DNA of 62,712 nt from Stenomitos frigidus ULC18 (GCF_003003795.1 NZ_PVWK01000010.1:1-62712); one strand, 5' to 3'; positions 1 through 9,243 are shown, numbered from the stretch's first letter. Notes: generated by a model from the sequence alone, not told the origin. Translations and numbers: made by a program.

Positions 1-103
1 GCTGCACCTCCAAATCGTTGAAATCGATACCTCCATCTAACTTTACATACCGGAGCTTTTCAAGCCTGATCTACTTAATCTGGGTTTCAACTGTTTCAGT
101 CAT
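1..103 (-). pseudogene. interrupted ORF running off the left edge
   Basis: On the minus strand an ATG at 103 opens ten codons (MTETVETQIK), then a TAG at 73-71. The same frame stays open for the remaining 23 codons to the window edge (starting IRLEKLRYVKL). A purine-rich AGGA lies about 10 bases before the ATG. I do not recognise the family. It could be a 5' gene part broken by an amber codon, a short leader peptide, or chance. The sequence beyond the left edge would decide. Confidence 0.25.
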
Positions 104-390
104 GGTGCTTTTTTCCTGAACATCAACCAACCAACTTGAAATGCCCCACTGAAGACCCGCGGCATAACTATTATTAGGTTGAAACCTTTTGCCTAAGATC
201 CTAATTTGGGTAGATAGACAGAAGGTTTCAGTATAACTCCCCAAATTTACTACTTATGAAGATCAATTCTGTATAGTATGCGGTACCAGGCTTATAAATG
301 CAGCGGTGGGGCTGCTTTCTGATGATGTCGTTAGTTTTTGGCTGTTGGACAGAGTCAGTAGTTTGGAGATGGTAGTCAGTGACCAGTCTC
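104..390. other. intergenic, no gene seen
   Basis: About 290 bases with no convincing coding frame. A 63-codon minus frame here has no start context or recognisable composition and overlaps the end of the DUF815 gene, so I do not call it. A short imperfect hairpin (GGTTGAAACC) near 178 is the only structure I see. Confidence 0.4.
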
Positions 391-1725
391 CTACTTCCTA
401 TCTTTACCTTCTGCCGCACCCCCCACTCCTGTCAACTCAGCGCTGAGAAAATCGATAAACTGTCGCGCACTGCGGCCCGATCGGCCGTTATGTCGAGTCG
501 CCCATTGGAGTGCCTGAAATTCTAACGCCTCTGCGTCAAGCTGAATGTCAGCTTGCTTAGCGAGATGGTGAATGATTTGCAAATAGGTCGTTTGATTAGC
601 GGGCTCAAAAGTTAGAGTTAGGCCAAAGCGATCGCTGAACGAGAGCTTTTCCTGTACGGTGTCCCACGCATGGACTTCATCACCATCGCTAGGACGGGGA
701 CGATCGCCAAAGAATTCGCGAATTAGATGCCGTCGATTGGAGGTGGCGTAAACGACCACGTTTTGCGATCGTGCGGTCAGATTCCCTTCCAGCACGACCT
801 TCAATGCTTTGTAGACATCATCGTCTTCTTCAAACGATAGGTCGTCCACAAAGATAATGAACTTCTGAGGTAAGTCTCGTAGCTGCTCGACGATCGCCGG
901 TAGATCGGCCAGTGCCGCTTTAGCCACTTCAATCAGACGTAGACCATCATCCCCATAGCGATGCAGTAACCCTTTCACCAGCGAGGATTTGCCAGAACCA
1001 CGACTGCCATACAGCAGCACATGCAGCGCAGGATAGCCCTTCAGCAAAAACGCTGTATTCTTCAGCAAGGCTTCTTTTTGAGCGTCGTAGCCCACTAAAT
1101 CTGTGACCTGCACACGATCGGGCGAACCAATGCCAATCAACTGTCCCGCTTGCCATTGCAGGGCTTTGTATTGCGCAAAGAGGCCGACACCCTGCTTGCG
1201 GTAGTGAGCGGCTAAGGGCTCTACCCCATCGCCCCAGTCGGGTGCCTCATGGAATGTCGATCGCAACCAGTCCAGATTCGCAGCCTCCTCATAGCTCCAC
1301 ACCACAGGGCTATTTGTCAGATGGGCAGCCACTTTCACCCATTGGCTTAGCTGATCACTACTACAGGTGTAAATCTGCTGTAGCACCTGGAGATCGTGCC
1401 GTGCCGCCGCTACTAACGCAGGCGATATGTCCTGTAGAGCCGATCGCTGTGCCTGTTGAGTAAAGGGGTTATCAGCATTCAGCACTTGAGTCAGCAGGTA
1501 GTCTTGCCAGCTCTGTTTGCAGTCTGCCAGCGCACTGAACCAATTGCCATACGCGTGCAGACATTCCGTATTGTCGGCGGCGGTGTTGCGCTCTGCATGA
1601 CGAATCGTTTGCAGTAGCGCCAAAAAAGCTTGACCAGGTGCGTCACTAAGAACGGTCTGGTAGACCAGAAGCGAGGCTGCCTGATGGAGAAGTGTTTGAA
1701 CGGGGGCGATCGCGTGAGTATTCAT
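391..1725 (-). CDS. DUF815-family P-loop ATPase
   Basis: AAA-type ATPase of the DUF815 family, function unknown. The N-terminal half (about residues 1-200) is helical and unremarkable. The ATPase core begins near the DLVGYDAQKEAL segment. A Walker A (GSRGSGKSSL) lies near residues 241-250 and a Walker B-like FIIFVDDLSF near 291-300, followed by ATSNRRHL, which fits a sensor-1 region. These features and the length of about 444 residues fit the family. The frame extends three bases upstream to a TTG, but the ATG at 1725 is the more ordinary start. The neighbour 80 bases downstream on this strand's upstream side is a Fur-family regulator, also on the minus strand, so the two could be co-transcribed. 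I infer nothing about substrate. Confidence 0.88.
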   Translation of the reverse strand: MNTHAIAPVQTLLHQAASLLVYQTVLSDAPGQAFLALLQTIRHAERNTAADNTECLHAYGNWFSALADCKQSWQDYLLTQVLNADNPFTQQAQRSALQDISPALVAAARHDLQVLQQIYTCSSDQLSQWVKVAAHLTNSPVVWSYEEAANLDWLRSTFHEAPDWGDGVEPLAAHYRKQGVGLFAQYKALQWQAGQLIGIGSPDRVQVTDLVGYDAQKEALLKNTAFLLKGYPALHVLLYGSRGSGKSSLVKGLLHRYGDDGLRLIEVAKAALADLPAIVEQLRDLPQKFIIFVDDLSFEEDDDVYKALKVVLEGNLTARSQNVVVYATSNRRHLIREFFGDRPRPSDGDEVHAWDTVQEKLSFSDRFGLTLTFEPANQTTYLQIIHHLAKQADIQLDAEALEFQALQWATRHNGRSGRSARQFIDFLSAELTGVGGAAEGKDRK

Positions 1726-1808
1726 CAAAGGCAGAAGTAAAGGCAGACGAGTAAAAAAGCGTTGGGAACGGGGCTAGATCTGTCTCACTGGATTAATCTC
1801 TCAAGGCA

Positions 1809-2216
1809 CTAATGAATCGGCTCACTCGTCGCATTGGCCGCTTGACATTGTGTGCAAAGCCCAAAGAATTCCAGCATGTGGTAGTAAATCTTGAACTGGT
1901 ACGCCTGATTTAACTGTGTCTCTAGTTCATGTACCGGACAGGCATCGATCGGAATTGACCCGCCGCACTGCAAGCAGGTGAGATGATGCTTATCTTCCTG
2001 CACCAGACTGTAGAGCGACTCACCGCCTGCTACTGTCCGCGCTTGTACCGCACCCTCCAACTTCAACGCTTCTAACGCCCGATACACCGTCGCCAACCCC
2101 ATCGCCTGATCACGGTTCCGCAGTTCAACGAACAGATCCTGCGCTGAGATTGCCCGATTGATGTTTTTCAGGATACTGATGATCCGTTCCTGGCTACGAG
2201 TACGACTAGCTTTCAT
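1809..2216 (-). CDS. zur: Fur-family metalloregulator, Zur-like
   Basis: A 135-residue Fur-superfamily repressor. The N-terminal winged helix (SAQDLFVELR, then GLATVYRALEALKLEG) is followed by the dimerisation/metal domain with KHHLTCLQCG and a second pair, CTQC, near the C-terminus. These two CxxC motifs form the structural zinc site of the family. The signature after the first CxxC (CPVHELE ... FKIYYHMLEFFGLC) resembles the cyanobacterial Zur branch more than FurA or PerR, as far as I can judge by eye. Zur represses zinc-uptake genes when zinc is replete. No zinc transporter lies nearby except a CDF exporter 50 kb away. Family is certain; the Zur assignment is moderate. A heptamer repeat array lies just upstream. 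Confidence 0.85.
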   Translation of the reverse strand: MKASRTRSQERIISILKNINRAISAQDLFVELRNRDQAMGLATVYRALEALKLEGAVQARTVAGGESLYSLVQEDKHHLTCLQCGGSIPIDACPVHELETQLNQAYQFKIYYHMLEFFGLCTQCQAANATSEPIH

Positions 2217-2308
2217 GGGAGAGGAGAAAGGGGGAGAAGGGGGGAAAGAGGAGTTTTGAGTTTTGCGTAGCGCTCTGCGCCGACAAGCTAGAGAGTTTTG
2301 AGTTTATT

Positions 2309-2421
<113 letters not shown>

Positions 2422-2472
2422 GCCAAGAAAGCGGTAGCATCAATAACGTCAACTGCATTACAGGAAACGAAG

Positions 2473-2754
2473 GTGGCTCAGACATACCAGGCTCAAATCT
2501 ATGTTACTCTGCGACCGTCGGTTCTTGATCCAGCCGGAACAGCCGTGCAGTCAGGGCTAAAGCATATGGGTTACGAGAATGTGGCACAAATTAGAATCGG
2601 CAAATATGTTGAATTGACCTTGAATGCTGACAGTGAAGAGGTCGCTCGTGAACAACTCGATCGCATTTGTGATCAACTGCTGGCGAATCCAGTGATTGAG
2701 AATTATCGGTTTGATCTAAAGGAGGCATCGACATCTATGGGCATGAGTACATAG
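2473..2754 (+). CDS. purS: PurS subunit of phosphoribosylformylglycinamidine synthase
   Basis: A 93-residue protein with the PurS signature: an opening beta strand (YQAQIYVTLRPSVLDPAGTAV), then GLKHMGYENVAQIRIGKYVEL and a C-terminal NPVIENYRFDL strand. PurS is the small subunit that joins PurL and PurQ in the fourth step of purine synthesis. The start is GTG at 2473, preceded by GGAAACGAAG as a possible ribosome site. In many cyanobacteria purQ follows purS directly; here the next gene is on the opposite strand, so purS is solitary. Its C-terminal end (EASTSMGMST) is slightly longer than usual. Confidence 0.93.
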   Translation: MAQTYQAQIYVTLRPSVLDPAGTAVQSGLKHMGYENVAQIRIGKYVELTLNADSEEVAREQLDRICDQLLANPVIENYRFDLKEASTSMGMST

Positions 2755-2806
2755 ATTAAGCGCAGAAAATAGATTGAGCGCAGAAAGTAGAGGGTCTGGA
2801 GGAGAT

Positions 2807-3049
2807 TCATGCCCACGGATTGGGCTCATCAGCATTGGGCGGTTGGAGGGTTGACGGTTCGACCTTAAAGGTATTGCCCATCGTGGCAACGCGATCGCCC
2901 AACACCAGCTTGCGTCCTCGTCGTGTCTCCACCGAACCATTGACCTTCACTTCGCCCGCCTGGATCAGCAGTTTCGCCTGCCCTCCAGACTGCACCATCC
3001 CGACTACTTTCAAAAATTGATCTAGCTTAATGATTTCTGTCTCTGTCAT
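2807..3049 (-). CDS. S4-domain RNA-binding protein
   Basis: An 80-residue protein that is almost entirely one S4 domain: IKLDQFLKVVGMVQSGGQAKLL, then AGEVKVNGSVETRRGRKLVLGD, which is the alpha-L RNA-binding fold of the YaaA/YbcJ type. Such proteins bind structured RNA, often on the ribosome. The ATG at 3049 follows AGGGGTG and is preferred to a GTG six bases upstream. It converges with purS, leaving 52 bases between the stops. Confidence 0.88.
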   Translation of the reverse strand: MTETEIIKLDQFLKVVGMVQSGGQAKLLIQAGEVKVNGSVETRRGRKLVLGDRVATMGNTFKVEPSTLQPPNADEPNPWA

Positions 3050-3250
3050 GCCCACCCCTATTTTGTAAGCAGCTTCCCTACACCCTACACTTTATCCCCT
3101 ACAACCCGCTTCCCCACACGACTGCACTCGCGTTCAAGGCAAACCCTTTGCGTTGCCCTTTTCCCGGAACGGCAGCCCTGTTAGCGATCGCCAATCCAGT
3201 CTGAGAAGACTGGTAGAATCACAGGCATAGTGGTCAGTGGAGTGTGGGCG

Positions 3251-3847
3251 ATGGTCAGACAGAGTAAGCCGTGGGAAACGTGTGTCCAGTTTGCGATCGC
3301 TGCCGTTGCAGTAGTCGTAACGGGCGATGCGTCTGCAAAAGCTGCACCAGTAGCGCCTGCACCAGCTTCGGCACTAACGAGTTGTCACAGCACGTCACCA
3401 GTACCACCCACCGACGCTCAGATCAAAGCTTTACAGGCGTTGGTGCTGAAGTATGGAGTTGTAACGTCAGACAGTGTGAACAAAACAACCATGACTCGGT
3501 GTGAGTTTGCGTCTCTCTTAAATAATTTAGGAAACCAATTGAACGAGCTTATTACTTCTGGCTATGCCGAGTTTGTCTCTAAAGCAGACTTGCCTATCTT
3601 TCAGGGTTTGCAAGAGGCTTTTGCGGTTGAGTATCGCACGTTTGCTGGTGCTGGGAGCCCCGCAACACAGGAACCGCCGCAACAACCGGAGGCGTTGTAT
3701 CGCGCTGGATTTGCTGTATCGCGCCTCAGGATTGATGCTCTAGAAGCTATCACGAAAAAACAAGAACAGCCACTGTTCTCACCAGCTACTAAATTTCATG
3801 TTGAAACAATATTGGCACTCTCTGTCTCGGCGGGACGGAATCGTTAA
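3251..3847 (+). CDS. SLH/coiled-coil remnant of an iron-uptake porin, no barrel
   Basis: About 198 residues starting at ATG 3251, with a signal-like N-terminus (VQFAIAAVAVVVTGDASAKA). The body matches, in order, the N-terminal part of the full porin at 32180-33886: a degenerate SLH unit (LQALVLKYGVV ... TRCEFASLLNNL), NELITSGYAEFVSKADL, LQEAFAVE, then DALEAITKKQ and SPATKFHVETILALS. In the full porin the last element is STTTKLNAEAIFAVAG, the first strand of the beta barrel. This protein stops there. The classical SLH YPDKTYRGN segment is also lost. It could be a decayed duplicate or a periplasmic peptidoglycan-binding protein. A GTG at 3230 is an alternative start. Confidence 0.7.
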   Translation: MVRQSKPWETCVQFAIAAVAVVVTGDASAKAAPVAPAPASALTSCHSTSPVPPTDAQIKALQALVLKYGVVTSDSVNKTTMTRCEFASLLNNLGNQLNELITSGYAEFVSKADLPIFQGLQEAFAVEYRTFAGAGSPATQEPPQQPEALYRAGFAVSRLRIDALEAITKKQEQPLFSPATKFHVETILALSVSAGRNR

Positions 3848-3901
3848 GCGCGGGTTAGGTGTATTGATCGCTTCAGTGCTAAACAGCATTCATCGATCGG
3901 C

Positions 3902-4981
3902 TCACGGTGTCATCAAATAATCAATCACCGCTTGGGCGATGTCTTGATTGCCGTCTGTGATCATGGGTTGCGATCGCGCTGGCTGCAACGGTTGCTGCAA
4001 AAAGTCCCAATCGCTATCAAAAAACTTGGTGGGCGTGAGAACTTGCGACGGTACATAGTCTTGAATGCCGTCCAGCAAAACAGCGGCTTCGGCAAAATCA
4101 TCGCGGGTGATGGAGACGATCGGCGTACCCAACCGACACGCTTCCGAAAAGGTGCTGTAGCCTGGTTTCGAGAGCAACCGTCCGCACACGGGCATGAGGT
4201 CAACGGGACGATAGTGATTGTCAGTCACTTTGATCAGGTTGGGGAGATCAGGTGCGTTGCGATCGAACGTCAAAAACTGCCAGTCCGCAAACTGCTGCAA
4301 ATTCTGGTATGGAATCGCGTTTAGCCCCAAACCGCCAAAAGTCATCAGTACGGTGCGATCGACATCCGTCTTCAACCCAAAGTTTTCTCGCAGTTGTTCA
4401 ACGCTGTAGCGTGGGGTGCCGCCCGTCAAACCCACATCTGTAATGGTCGGAAAGGCGCTCATTGGTTCATGTAACGGCAGCCGAAAGAGGCGATCGCACT
4501 GGCTAAAGCATTCGCCAATCCAATCTGCCATCTCCACAAACTCGCCACCCCAGGGACGATAGATGAAATCCCAACCAAAGTTGCTCATCATCCAGCAGGG
4601 CACTTGAGCGGCCTTGGCAATGAGGGTAGCTAGCGGCGGAATGTCTGCCAGAACCAAACCAACACGGTTCTGCTTGATAAAGTTCACTTCAGAAGCAATC
4701 AGACTGTTCTGCTGCTTTCGCAACTCCTTGAGTCGTTCCAGCGTACCAGGCTGATCCATCGTGACGCTATCGGTTTGCAAAATGCCGATGTCAAAGGCTC
4801 TGGGACGATGGATAAAGTCGGTAGAGATATAAGCCTCCAGTAACCAACGCGGTGCTGTTGTCACCAAAATAATCAGAATCTCAGGGCACAACCGTTGGAT
4901 TTCGGCAACCACAGAAGCCGTGCGGGTGGCATGTCCAAACCCATGATTGGTAATGGCAACATAAAGAATTGGTTGGGGCAT
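3902..4981 (-). CDS. GT-B fold glycosyltransferase-like protein
   Basis: About 359 residues. The N-terminus ILYVAITNHGFGHATRTASV is the glycine/histidine loop typical of MurG-like GT-B enzymes and of the N-terminal domain of bifunctional sugar kinases. The C-terminal half has VLMTFGGLGL and LLSKPGYSTFSEACRLGTPIV, the usual nucleotide-sugar binding region of GT-B proteins. Acceptor and donor are unknown. The ATG at 4981 is preferred; the frame extends to a TTG at 5035. It lies 66 bases downstream of the aminotransferase gene on the same strand, so the two may be one transcript. Confidence 0.78.
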   Translation of the reverse strand: MPQPILYVAITNHGFGHATRTASVVAEIQRLCPEILIILVTTAPRWLLEAYISTDFIHRPRAFDIGILQTDSVTMDQPGTLERLKELRKQQNSLIASEVNFIKQNRVGLVLADIPPLATLIAKAAQVPCWMMSNFGWDFIYRPWGGEFVEMADWIGECFSQCDRLFRLPLHEPMSAFPTITDVGLTGGTPRYSVEQLRENFGLKTDVDRTVLMTFGGLGLNAIPYQNLQQFADWQFLTFDRNAPDLPNLIKVTDNHYRPVDLMPVCGRLLSKPGYSTFSEACRLGTPIVSITRDDFAEAAVLLDGIQDYVPSQVLTPTKFFDSDWDFLQQPLQPARSQPMITDGNQDIAQAVIDYLMTP

Positions 4982-5047
4982 GAGTTGGCGGGCGATCGCA
5001 ATAAAAGGTTGAGTAGCAATGAGTGTCGGTAGCAATCAGACGCCCAA

Positions 5048-6244
5048 TCAATGACGGGGCAGAAATTCTTGAATGGCTGCCACTAATTGGTCGATCTCTG
5101 CTTCCAGCGTGAGGTAGTGAATGCAGGCGCGAACACAATCAGGGTCAAGAATCACGCGAATCATAAAACCACTGGCTTCCAGATACTTCACCAATTGGGT
5201 ATGGGACTTACCCGGTAGCTGAAAGGAAACCAACCCAGTTTCGGGTGGCGTCGATCGTAGGCAGTGTATACCTGGCAACTCGAGTAACTGCTGCCAGAGT
5301 CGTTGAGTGAGGGTTTGAAGGCGCTGATAGCGGTCTTGAGCCGTACCCCATCCGTCATGAACCGTAATAGCGGCTCTGAGCCCTGCATACAGCGGATAGG
5401 CAGACGTTGCCATCTCATAGCGTAGGCCATTGGGCTTCCATCCCGTTGGATGCCCGGTGCGATCGACCGTGATGCCTCGCCAGCCAGCAAAAGTGGGATG
5501 CAGCCCTTCCAGCGCTTCAGGGCGAACGTACAGCCCACCCAATCCTTCCGGCCCGCACCACCATTTATGTCCTGTAAAAGCGTAGAAATCGGCCTGTAGC
5601 TCGTCCAGGTTGAGGGGCAGCATGCCAACGGACTGTGCCGCATCCACGAGCACTCGAATGGGCTGATGGCTGGAGTAACTGTGACAGATTGCCGTCATCT
5701 CTGCCAGGGGAAGGCGCTGCCCTGTGTTCCAAAGGATGTGGCTGAGGACAATTAAGCGAGTGTTGGGTCGCAAATGTTCCGCCAGAATTGCTACTGGATC
5801 GCCGTCATTCAGGGTCGCTTGCAGCGGACAGGTAGACACTTCAATGCCAAACCGACGCTGCAGCTCTTGCACTGAGGCAATGACGCTGTGATGTTCGCAG
5901 TCAGAGAGCAAAAGATGATCGCCCGATCGCCAGTCAATGCCCCACAGCGCAATGTTGCAACCCGCAGAGACATTCTCTGTCAACGTAATCGTTTGCGGTG
6001 TGGTTCCCAGCGCTGACGCGATCGCTCCTCTGGTGCGATCGGCCTCTTCTACAACCCACTCATAGCTTTGGCTAGAGAACGGCCCTAAGTGCTGAATTTG
6101 GACATAGGACTGTTGAATTGCCTCCAGTGCAACCTGCGGCATCGGCCCCTGCCCACCGTAGTTAAAGTAGGCTTTGTTGGCTAAACTAGGAAACTGTTCG
6201 CGATAGCTAGCCAGAGAAATTTGGGAAGCAAAAATGCCTGTCAT
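5048..6244 (-). CDS. class V PLP-dependent aminotransferase
   Basis: About 398 residues of the class V fold that includes cysteine desulfurases and isopenicillin-N epimerases. The PLP lysine is seen in TGHKWWCGPEGLGGLYV. Other landmarks are YFNYGGQGPMPQ at the N-terminus, TENVSAGCNIALWG and LSHILWNTGQRLPL, and VLVDAAQSVG, which carries the aspartate that pairs with the cofactor ring. The active-site cysteine loop of NifS/IscS is not evident, so an epimerase- or lyase-like role is possible. The ATG at 6244 places the conserved start 16 residues inside the longest frame. It diverges from the RecB-like nuclease gene. Confidence 0.85.
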   Translation of the reverse strand: MTGIFASQISLASYREQFPSLANKAYFNYGGQGPMPQVALEAIQQSYVQIQHLGPFSSQSYEWVVEEADRTRGAIASALGTTPQTITLTENVSAGCNIALWGIDWRSGDHLLLSDCEHHSVIASVQELQRRFGIEVSTCPLQATLNDGDPVAILAEHLRPNTRLIVLSHILWNTGQRLPLAEMTAICHSYSSHQPIRVLVDAAQSVGMLPLNLDELQADFYAFTGHKWWCGPEGLGGLYVRPEALEGLHPTFAGWRGITVDRTGHPTGWKPNGLRYEMATSAYPLYAGLRAAITVHDGWGTAQDRYQRLQTLTQRLWQQLLELPGIHCLRSTPPETGLVSFQLPGKSHTQLVKYLEASGFMIRVILDPDCVRACIHYLTLEAEIDQLVAAIQEFLPRH

Positions 6245-6352
6245 GGTAACGTACTGGTAGAGACAAAGCGTTAGCATTCTAGCAAGAGACACACTCTACA
6301 AGAGATACACTCTACGACGGTCACTCTAAACTTTTCCTGTTAGCTTGAAAGC

Positions 6353-7816
6353 ATGTTATTGAATGCTGAACTGCTACTTAACTATCAGCGCTGCAGCCGA
6401 CGGGCGTTTTTAGACCTGTATGGAGATCTCAGCCAGCGAGATCCGCCCAGCGACTATCTGCTCAAGCTGCTGCAAGATAGCCAAAGCAACCAGCGATCGC
6501 TCCTGGCCGATCAAGAGATTCGCCAACCCCGCTATGCGTCACGAGACTGGGATGCAGGCGCACGTGCTACCTTGGCTCTGATGCAGCAAGGCGTCGAGCG
6601 CATTTACCAGGGTGTGCTGCTGGCAGAAGGCCCGAATGGTGTCACGCTGGTCAGCAATCCTGATCTGTTAGTGAAGCGATCGGGGGAATCGCATTTTGGC
6701 GATTGGCTATACGAGCCGACTGAAATTAAGTTAGGCAAGCGTCCGAAGCTGGAATACCAGATTGTGACTGCCTTTCACATGCTGGTGCTGGCGCAGGTGC
6801 AGGGAGCCTGGTCAGAAACGGCCTGGCTGATGCTGCGAGAACGGGGTGCCTATGCGGTAGACCTGTGGGAAATGGTGCCGCGGATGCAGGCAATTTTAGA
6901 GGAATGCATCCAGGTACTGTCGCGATCGGAGGCTCCAGAGGTCTTTATTGCGCGTAATCGCTGTAGCTTGTGTCATTGGTTTGGTCATTGCTACGCGATC
7001 GCGAAAACTGAGCATCACCTCTCTTTGTTACCCGGCGTGACGCCTACCCGCTACCTTCAGCTCCAGGCGTTGCATTTGACAACGGTGAAAGGGGTTGCCG
7101 AAATGAGTGCCGCTCAACTGGCACCGTTACCCGGCTTTGGTAATGAAACCGCCTACAAACTGGTGCGACAGGCGCGATCGACGCTGCACAACCGGGCGCT
7201 GTTGATTGAAAGTATTACTAACCCCAATTTCTTAGACGAAGTACCCACCGCGCCAGTGGAACTTTATTTCGATATTGAAGCCGAGCCAGCGTTGAATTTG
7301 GTCTATTTGCATGGTGTACTGGTGATCGATCGCTCAGCTCAAACCGAGACGTTCTACCCGCTCCTTGCCGAGCGACCTGAAGACGAAGTGTTGGTGTGGG
7401 AGCAGTTTCTGGATCTGGTCTGGCAATATCCCACTGCTCCGATCTTTCACTTCTGCCCGTTTGAAGTCCAGACGGTTGAACGACTCGCCAAACTTTACGG
7501 CACACCACCACCACGCATACTTCCGCTCCTAACCCGCTTCGTTGACCTGCACGAGCGGGTTACGCGTATGGTGACACTGCCGGTTGAAAGCTATGCGCTA
7601 AAGCCGATCGCCCGGTGGCTAGGTTTTGACTGGCGTGACCCCAGTGCCAATGGTGCCCAATCGATTTACTGGTATGCTCAATGGCTCTCAACGGGCGATC
7701 GCACTTATCTCGATGCAATCCTCACCTACAACGAAGATGATTGTCGTGCGACGTATCACGCTAAAGATTGGCTCGTAAGTTTCTTGCAAGAGACCTACCA
7801 GGCAGAACTTGCTTGA
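6353..7816 (+). CDS. TM0106-family RecB-like nuclease
   Basis: A 487-residue protein. The N-terminal part (about 1-215) resembles the RecB/Cas4 nuclease fold: an early cysteine (NYQRCSRRAFLDL), YEPTEIKLGKRPKLEYQIVTAF as the D/E-x-K plus QxxxY-type core, and a cysteine cluster RNRCSLCHWFGHC which, with the first cysteine, could hold an iron-sulfur cluster. A helix-hairpin-helix-like stretch follows (LTTVKGVAEMSAAQLAPLPG). The C-terminal half is an RNase H-like exonuclease with ELYFDIEAEP, FHFCPFEVQTVERLA and a final YNEDDCRATYHAKDWL. This domain order matches the TM0106 family. The DNA substrate is unknown; it is not beside CRISPR genes. Confidence 0.88.
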   Translation: MLLNAELLLNYQRCSRRAFLDLYGDLSQRDPPSDYLLKLLQDSQSNQRSLLADQEIRQPRYASRDWDAGARATLALMQQGVERIYQGVLLAEGPNGVTLVSNPDLLVKRSGESHFGDWLYEPTEIKLGKRPKLEYQIVTAFHMLVLAQVQGAWSETAWLMLRERGAYAVDLWEMVPRMQAILEECIQVLSRSEAPEVFIARNRCSLCHWFGHCYAIAKTEHHLSLLPGVTPTRYLQLQALHLTTVKGVAEMSAAQLAPLPGFGNETAYKLVRQARSTLHNRALLIESITNPNFLDEVPTAPVELYFDIEAEPALNLVYLHGVLVIDRSAQTETFYPLLAERPEDEVLVWEQFLDLVWQYPTAPIFHFCPFEVQTVERLAKLYGTPPPRILPLLTRFVDLHERVTRMVTLPVESYALKPIARWLGFDWRDPSANGAQSIYWYAQWLSTGDRTYLDAILTYNEDDCRATYHAKDWLVSFLQETYQAELA

Positions 7817-8160
7817 GTCCAACTCGAGACGCACTCATAGGATTTTTAGCTGGTGGCTTTTCAATTCTAAACTTAATTAAGACGCCAAAAAGTACTGGAG
7901 TTTAAGCAAGGCATGAACGGTAGCCAGTCTTCTGCAAGAACTTGCGGCCGATGCGTCGGTGCGTTGCGTGAGCGCTTTGCTTAAATTGCGAAGCCCAGAC
8001 AACATCTTAGTTAAAGCTCAGTCTGCTTCTAGCGCTTTTCAGAGTTAAGGTCTAACGTCTTGCCAGATGAAAGACTGTCTCCCGCCAGATCCAGGATGGG
8101 TCGTTTTATGGCAAGTTGGGTTGTACACTTCTGCTTAAAACCTTTGCGACAGGTTTTGCG
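7817..8160. other. intergenic, no gene seen
   Basis: About 340 bases. A 23-codon ATG frame at 7913 has no clear ribosome site. I see no hairpin followed by a T run and no strong promoter, though the promoter of the AI-2E family gene must lie in the right half. Confidence 0.4.
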
Positions 8161-9243
8161 ATGCACCGTTCAGCCAAACTCCAGCGTTTATTCATCTTCG
8201 GTTTGAGCGGTCCGATCGTGGCGTTAAACGTCTGGCTGCTGACACAGGTTTTCCGTTACTTTGAGCATCTGATCACGCTGCTTGCGATCGCCGCGATTTT
8301 GGCCTTCTTACTGAACTATTCAGTACAGTTCTTTGAACGGGCTCGGATGACCAGACCCCAGGCGGTCATCGTTGTGTTGTTGGCGACCTTCACGCTGCTG
8401 GTGATTACAGGTGTGACCCTCGTACCGCTCCTCATCCAGCAAACCACCCAACTCCTTGAGAAGATTCCTGCCTGGTTGGAAGCCAGTCGCGAAAACATGC
8501 AATCTTTGGACACTTGGGCGAAAGCACGCAACCTACCTCTCGATTTGCGGGGCATTACGGGGCGCATCAATGGTCAAATCGAAAGTCAGCTCCAGACCTT
8601 GGCAGCACAGGCACTGAGTGTCGCGTTGGGTACCGTTAGCGGGCTCATTGACGGCATTTTAGTGCTGGTGCTGGCGTTCTATATGTTGCTTTATGGCGAT
8701 CGTCTTTGGCATGGACTGATCCATTTCTTACCGCCGCACATCGGCATCCCATTAAGCATTTCGTTGCGGTTGAATTTTCAGAACTTTTTTATCAGCCAAC
8801 TGCTGTTAGCCATCTTTATGACAGCTGTGCTGATTCCGATTTTTTTGGCATTCAGGGTGCCGTTTGCGCTCTTGTTTGCCCTCCTCATTGGCGTCGCCGA
8901 GTTGATCCCGTTCATTGGGGCGACTCTGGGTATTGGGTTGGTAACGCTGCTCATTATGCTGCAAGATCTCGGCTTAGCGTTCTGGGTCGGTGGTTCCGCT
9001 ACGATCGTGCAACAAATTCGCGATAATGTGCTCGCACCCCGTATGATGGGCAGCTTTACCGGACTTAATCCGATCGTGATCTTTATTGCACTTCTGGCCG
9101 GGCTGCAAGTGGCCGGTTTCCTGGGGGTTCTCGTCGCGGTGCCGATCGCCGGTACCATCAAAGGCACTCTAGATGCGATGTATAGTCAGCAGTCTCCCGT
9201 GGTGACCACAGACGTTAGCTCAAAAGCCTCGCGGTATAAGTGA
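8161..9243 (+). CDS. AI-2E family transporter (PerM-like permease)
   Basis: A 360-residue membrane protein with about seven to eight hydrophobic segments in the AI-2E/PerM layout: two at the N-terminus, a soluble middle (about residues 75-135, LLEKIPAWLEASRENMQSLDTW), then a C-terminal group that includes GVAELIPFIGATLG and QQIRDNVLAPRMMG. Both are hallmark stretches of this family. Members export small solutes or ions; autoinducer-2 is only the namesake. The ATG at 8161 is chosen because it begins the family's conserved N-terminus; the longer frame from 8116 adds 15 unlikely residues. Confidence 0.88.
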   Translation: MHRSAKLQRLFIFGLSGPIVALNVWLLTQVFRYFEHLITLLAIAAILAFLLNYSVQFFERARMTRPQAVIVVLLATFTLLVITGVTLVPLLIQQTTQLLEKIPAWLEASRENMQSLDTWAKARNLPLDLRGITGRINGQIESQLQTLAAQALSVALGTVSGLIDGILVLVLAFYMLLYGDRLWHGLIHFLPPHIGIPLSISLRLNFQNFFISQLLLAIFMTAVLIPIFLAFRVPFALLFALLIGVAELIPFIGATLGIGLVTLLIMLQDLGLAFWVGGSATIVQQIRDNVLAPRMMGSFTGLNPIVIFIALLAGLQVAGFLGVLVAVPIAGTIKGTLDAMYSQQSPVVTTDVSSKASRYK

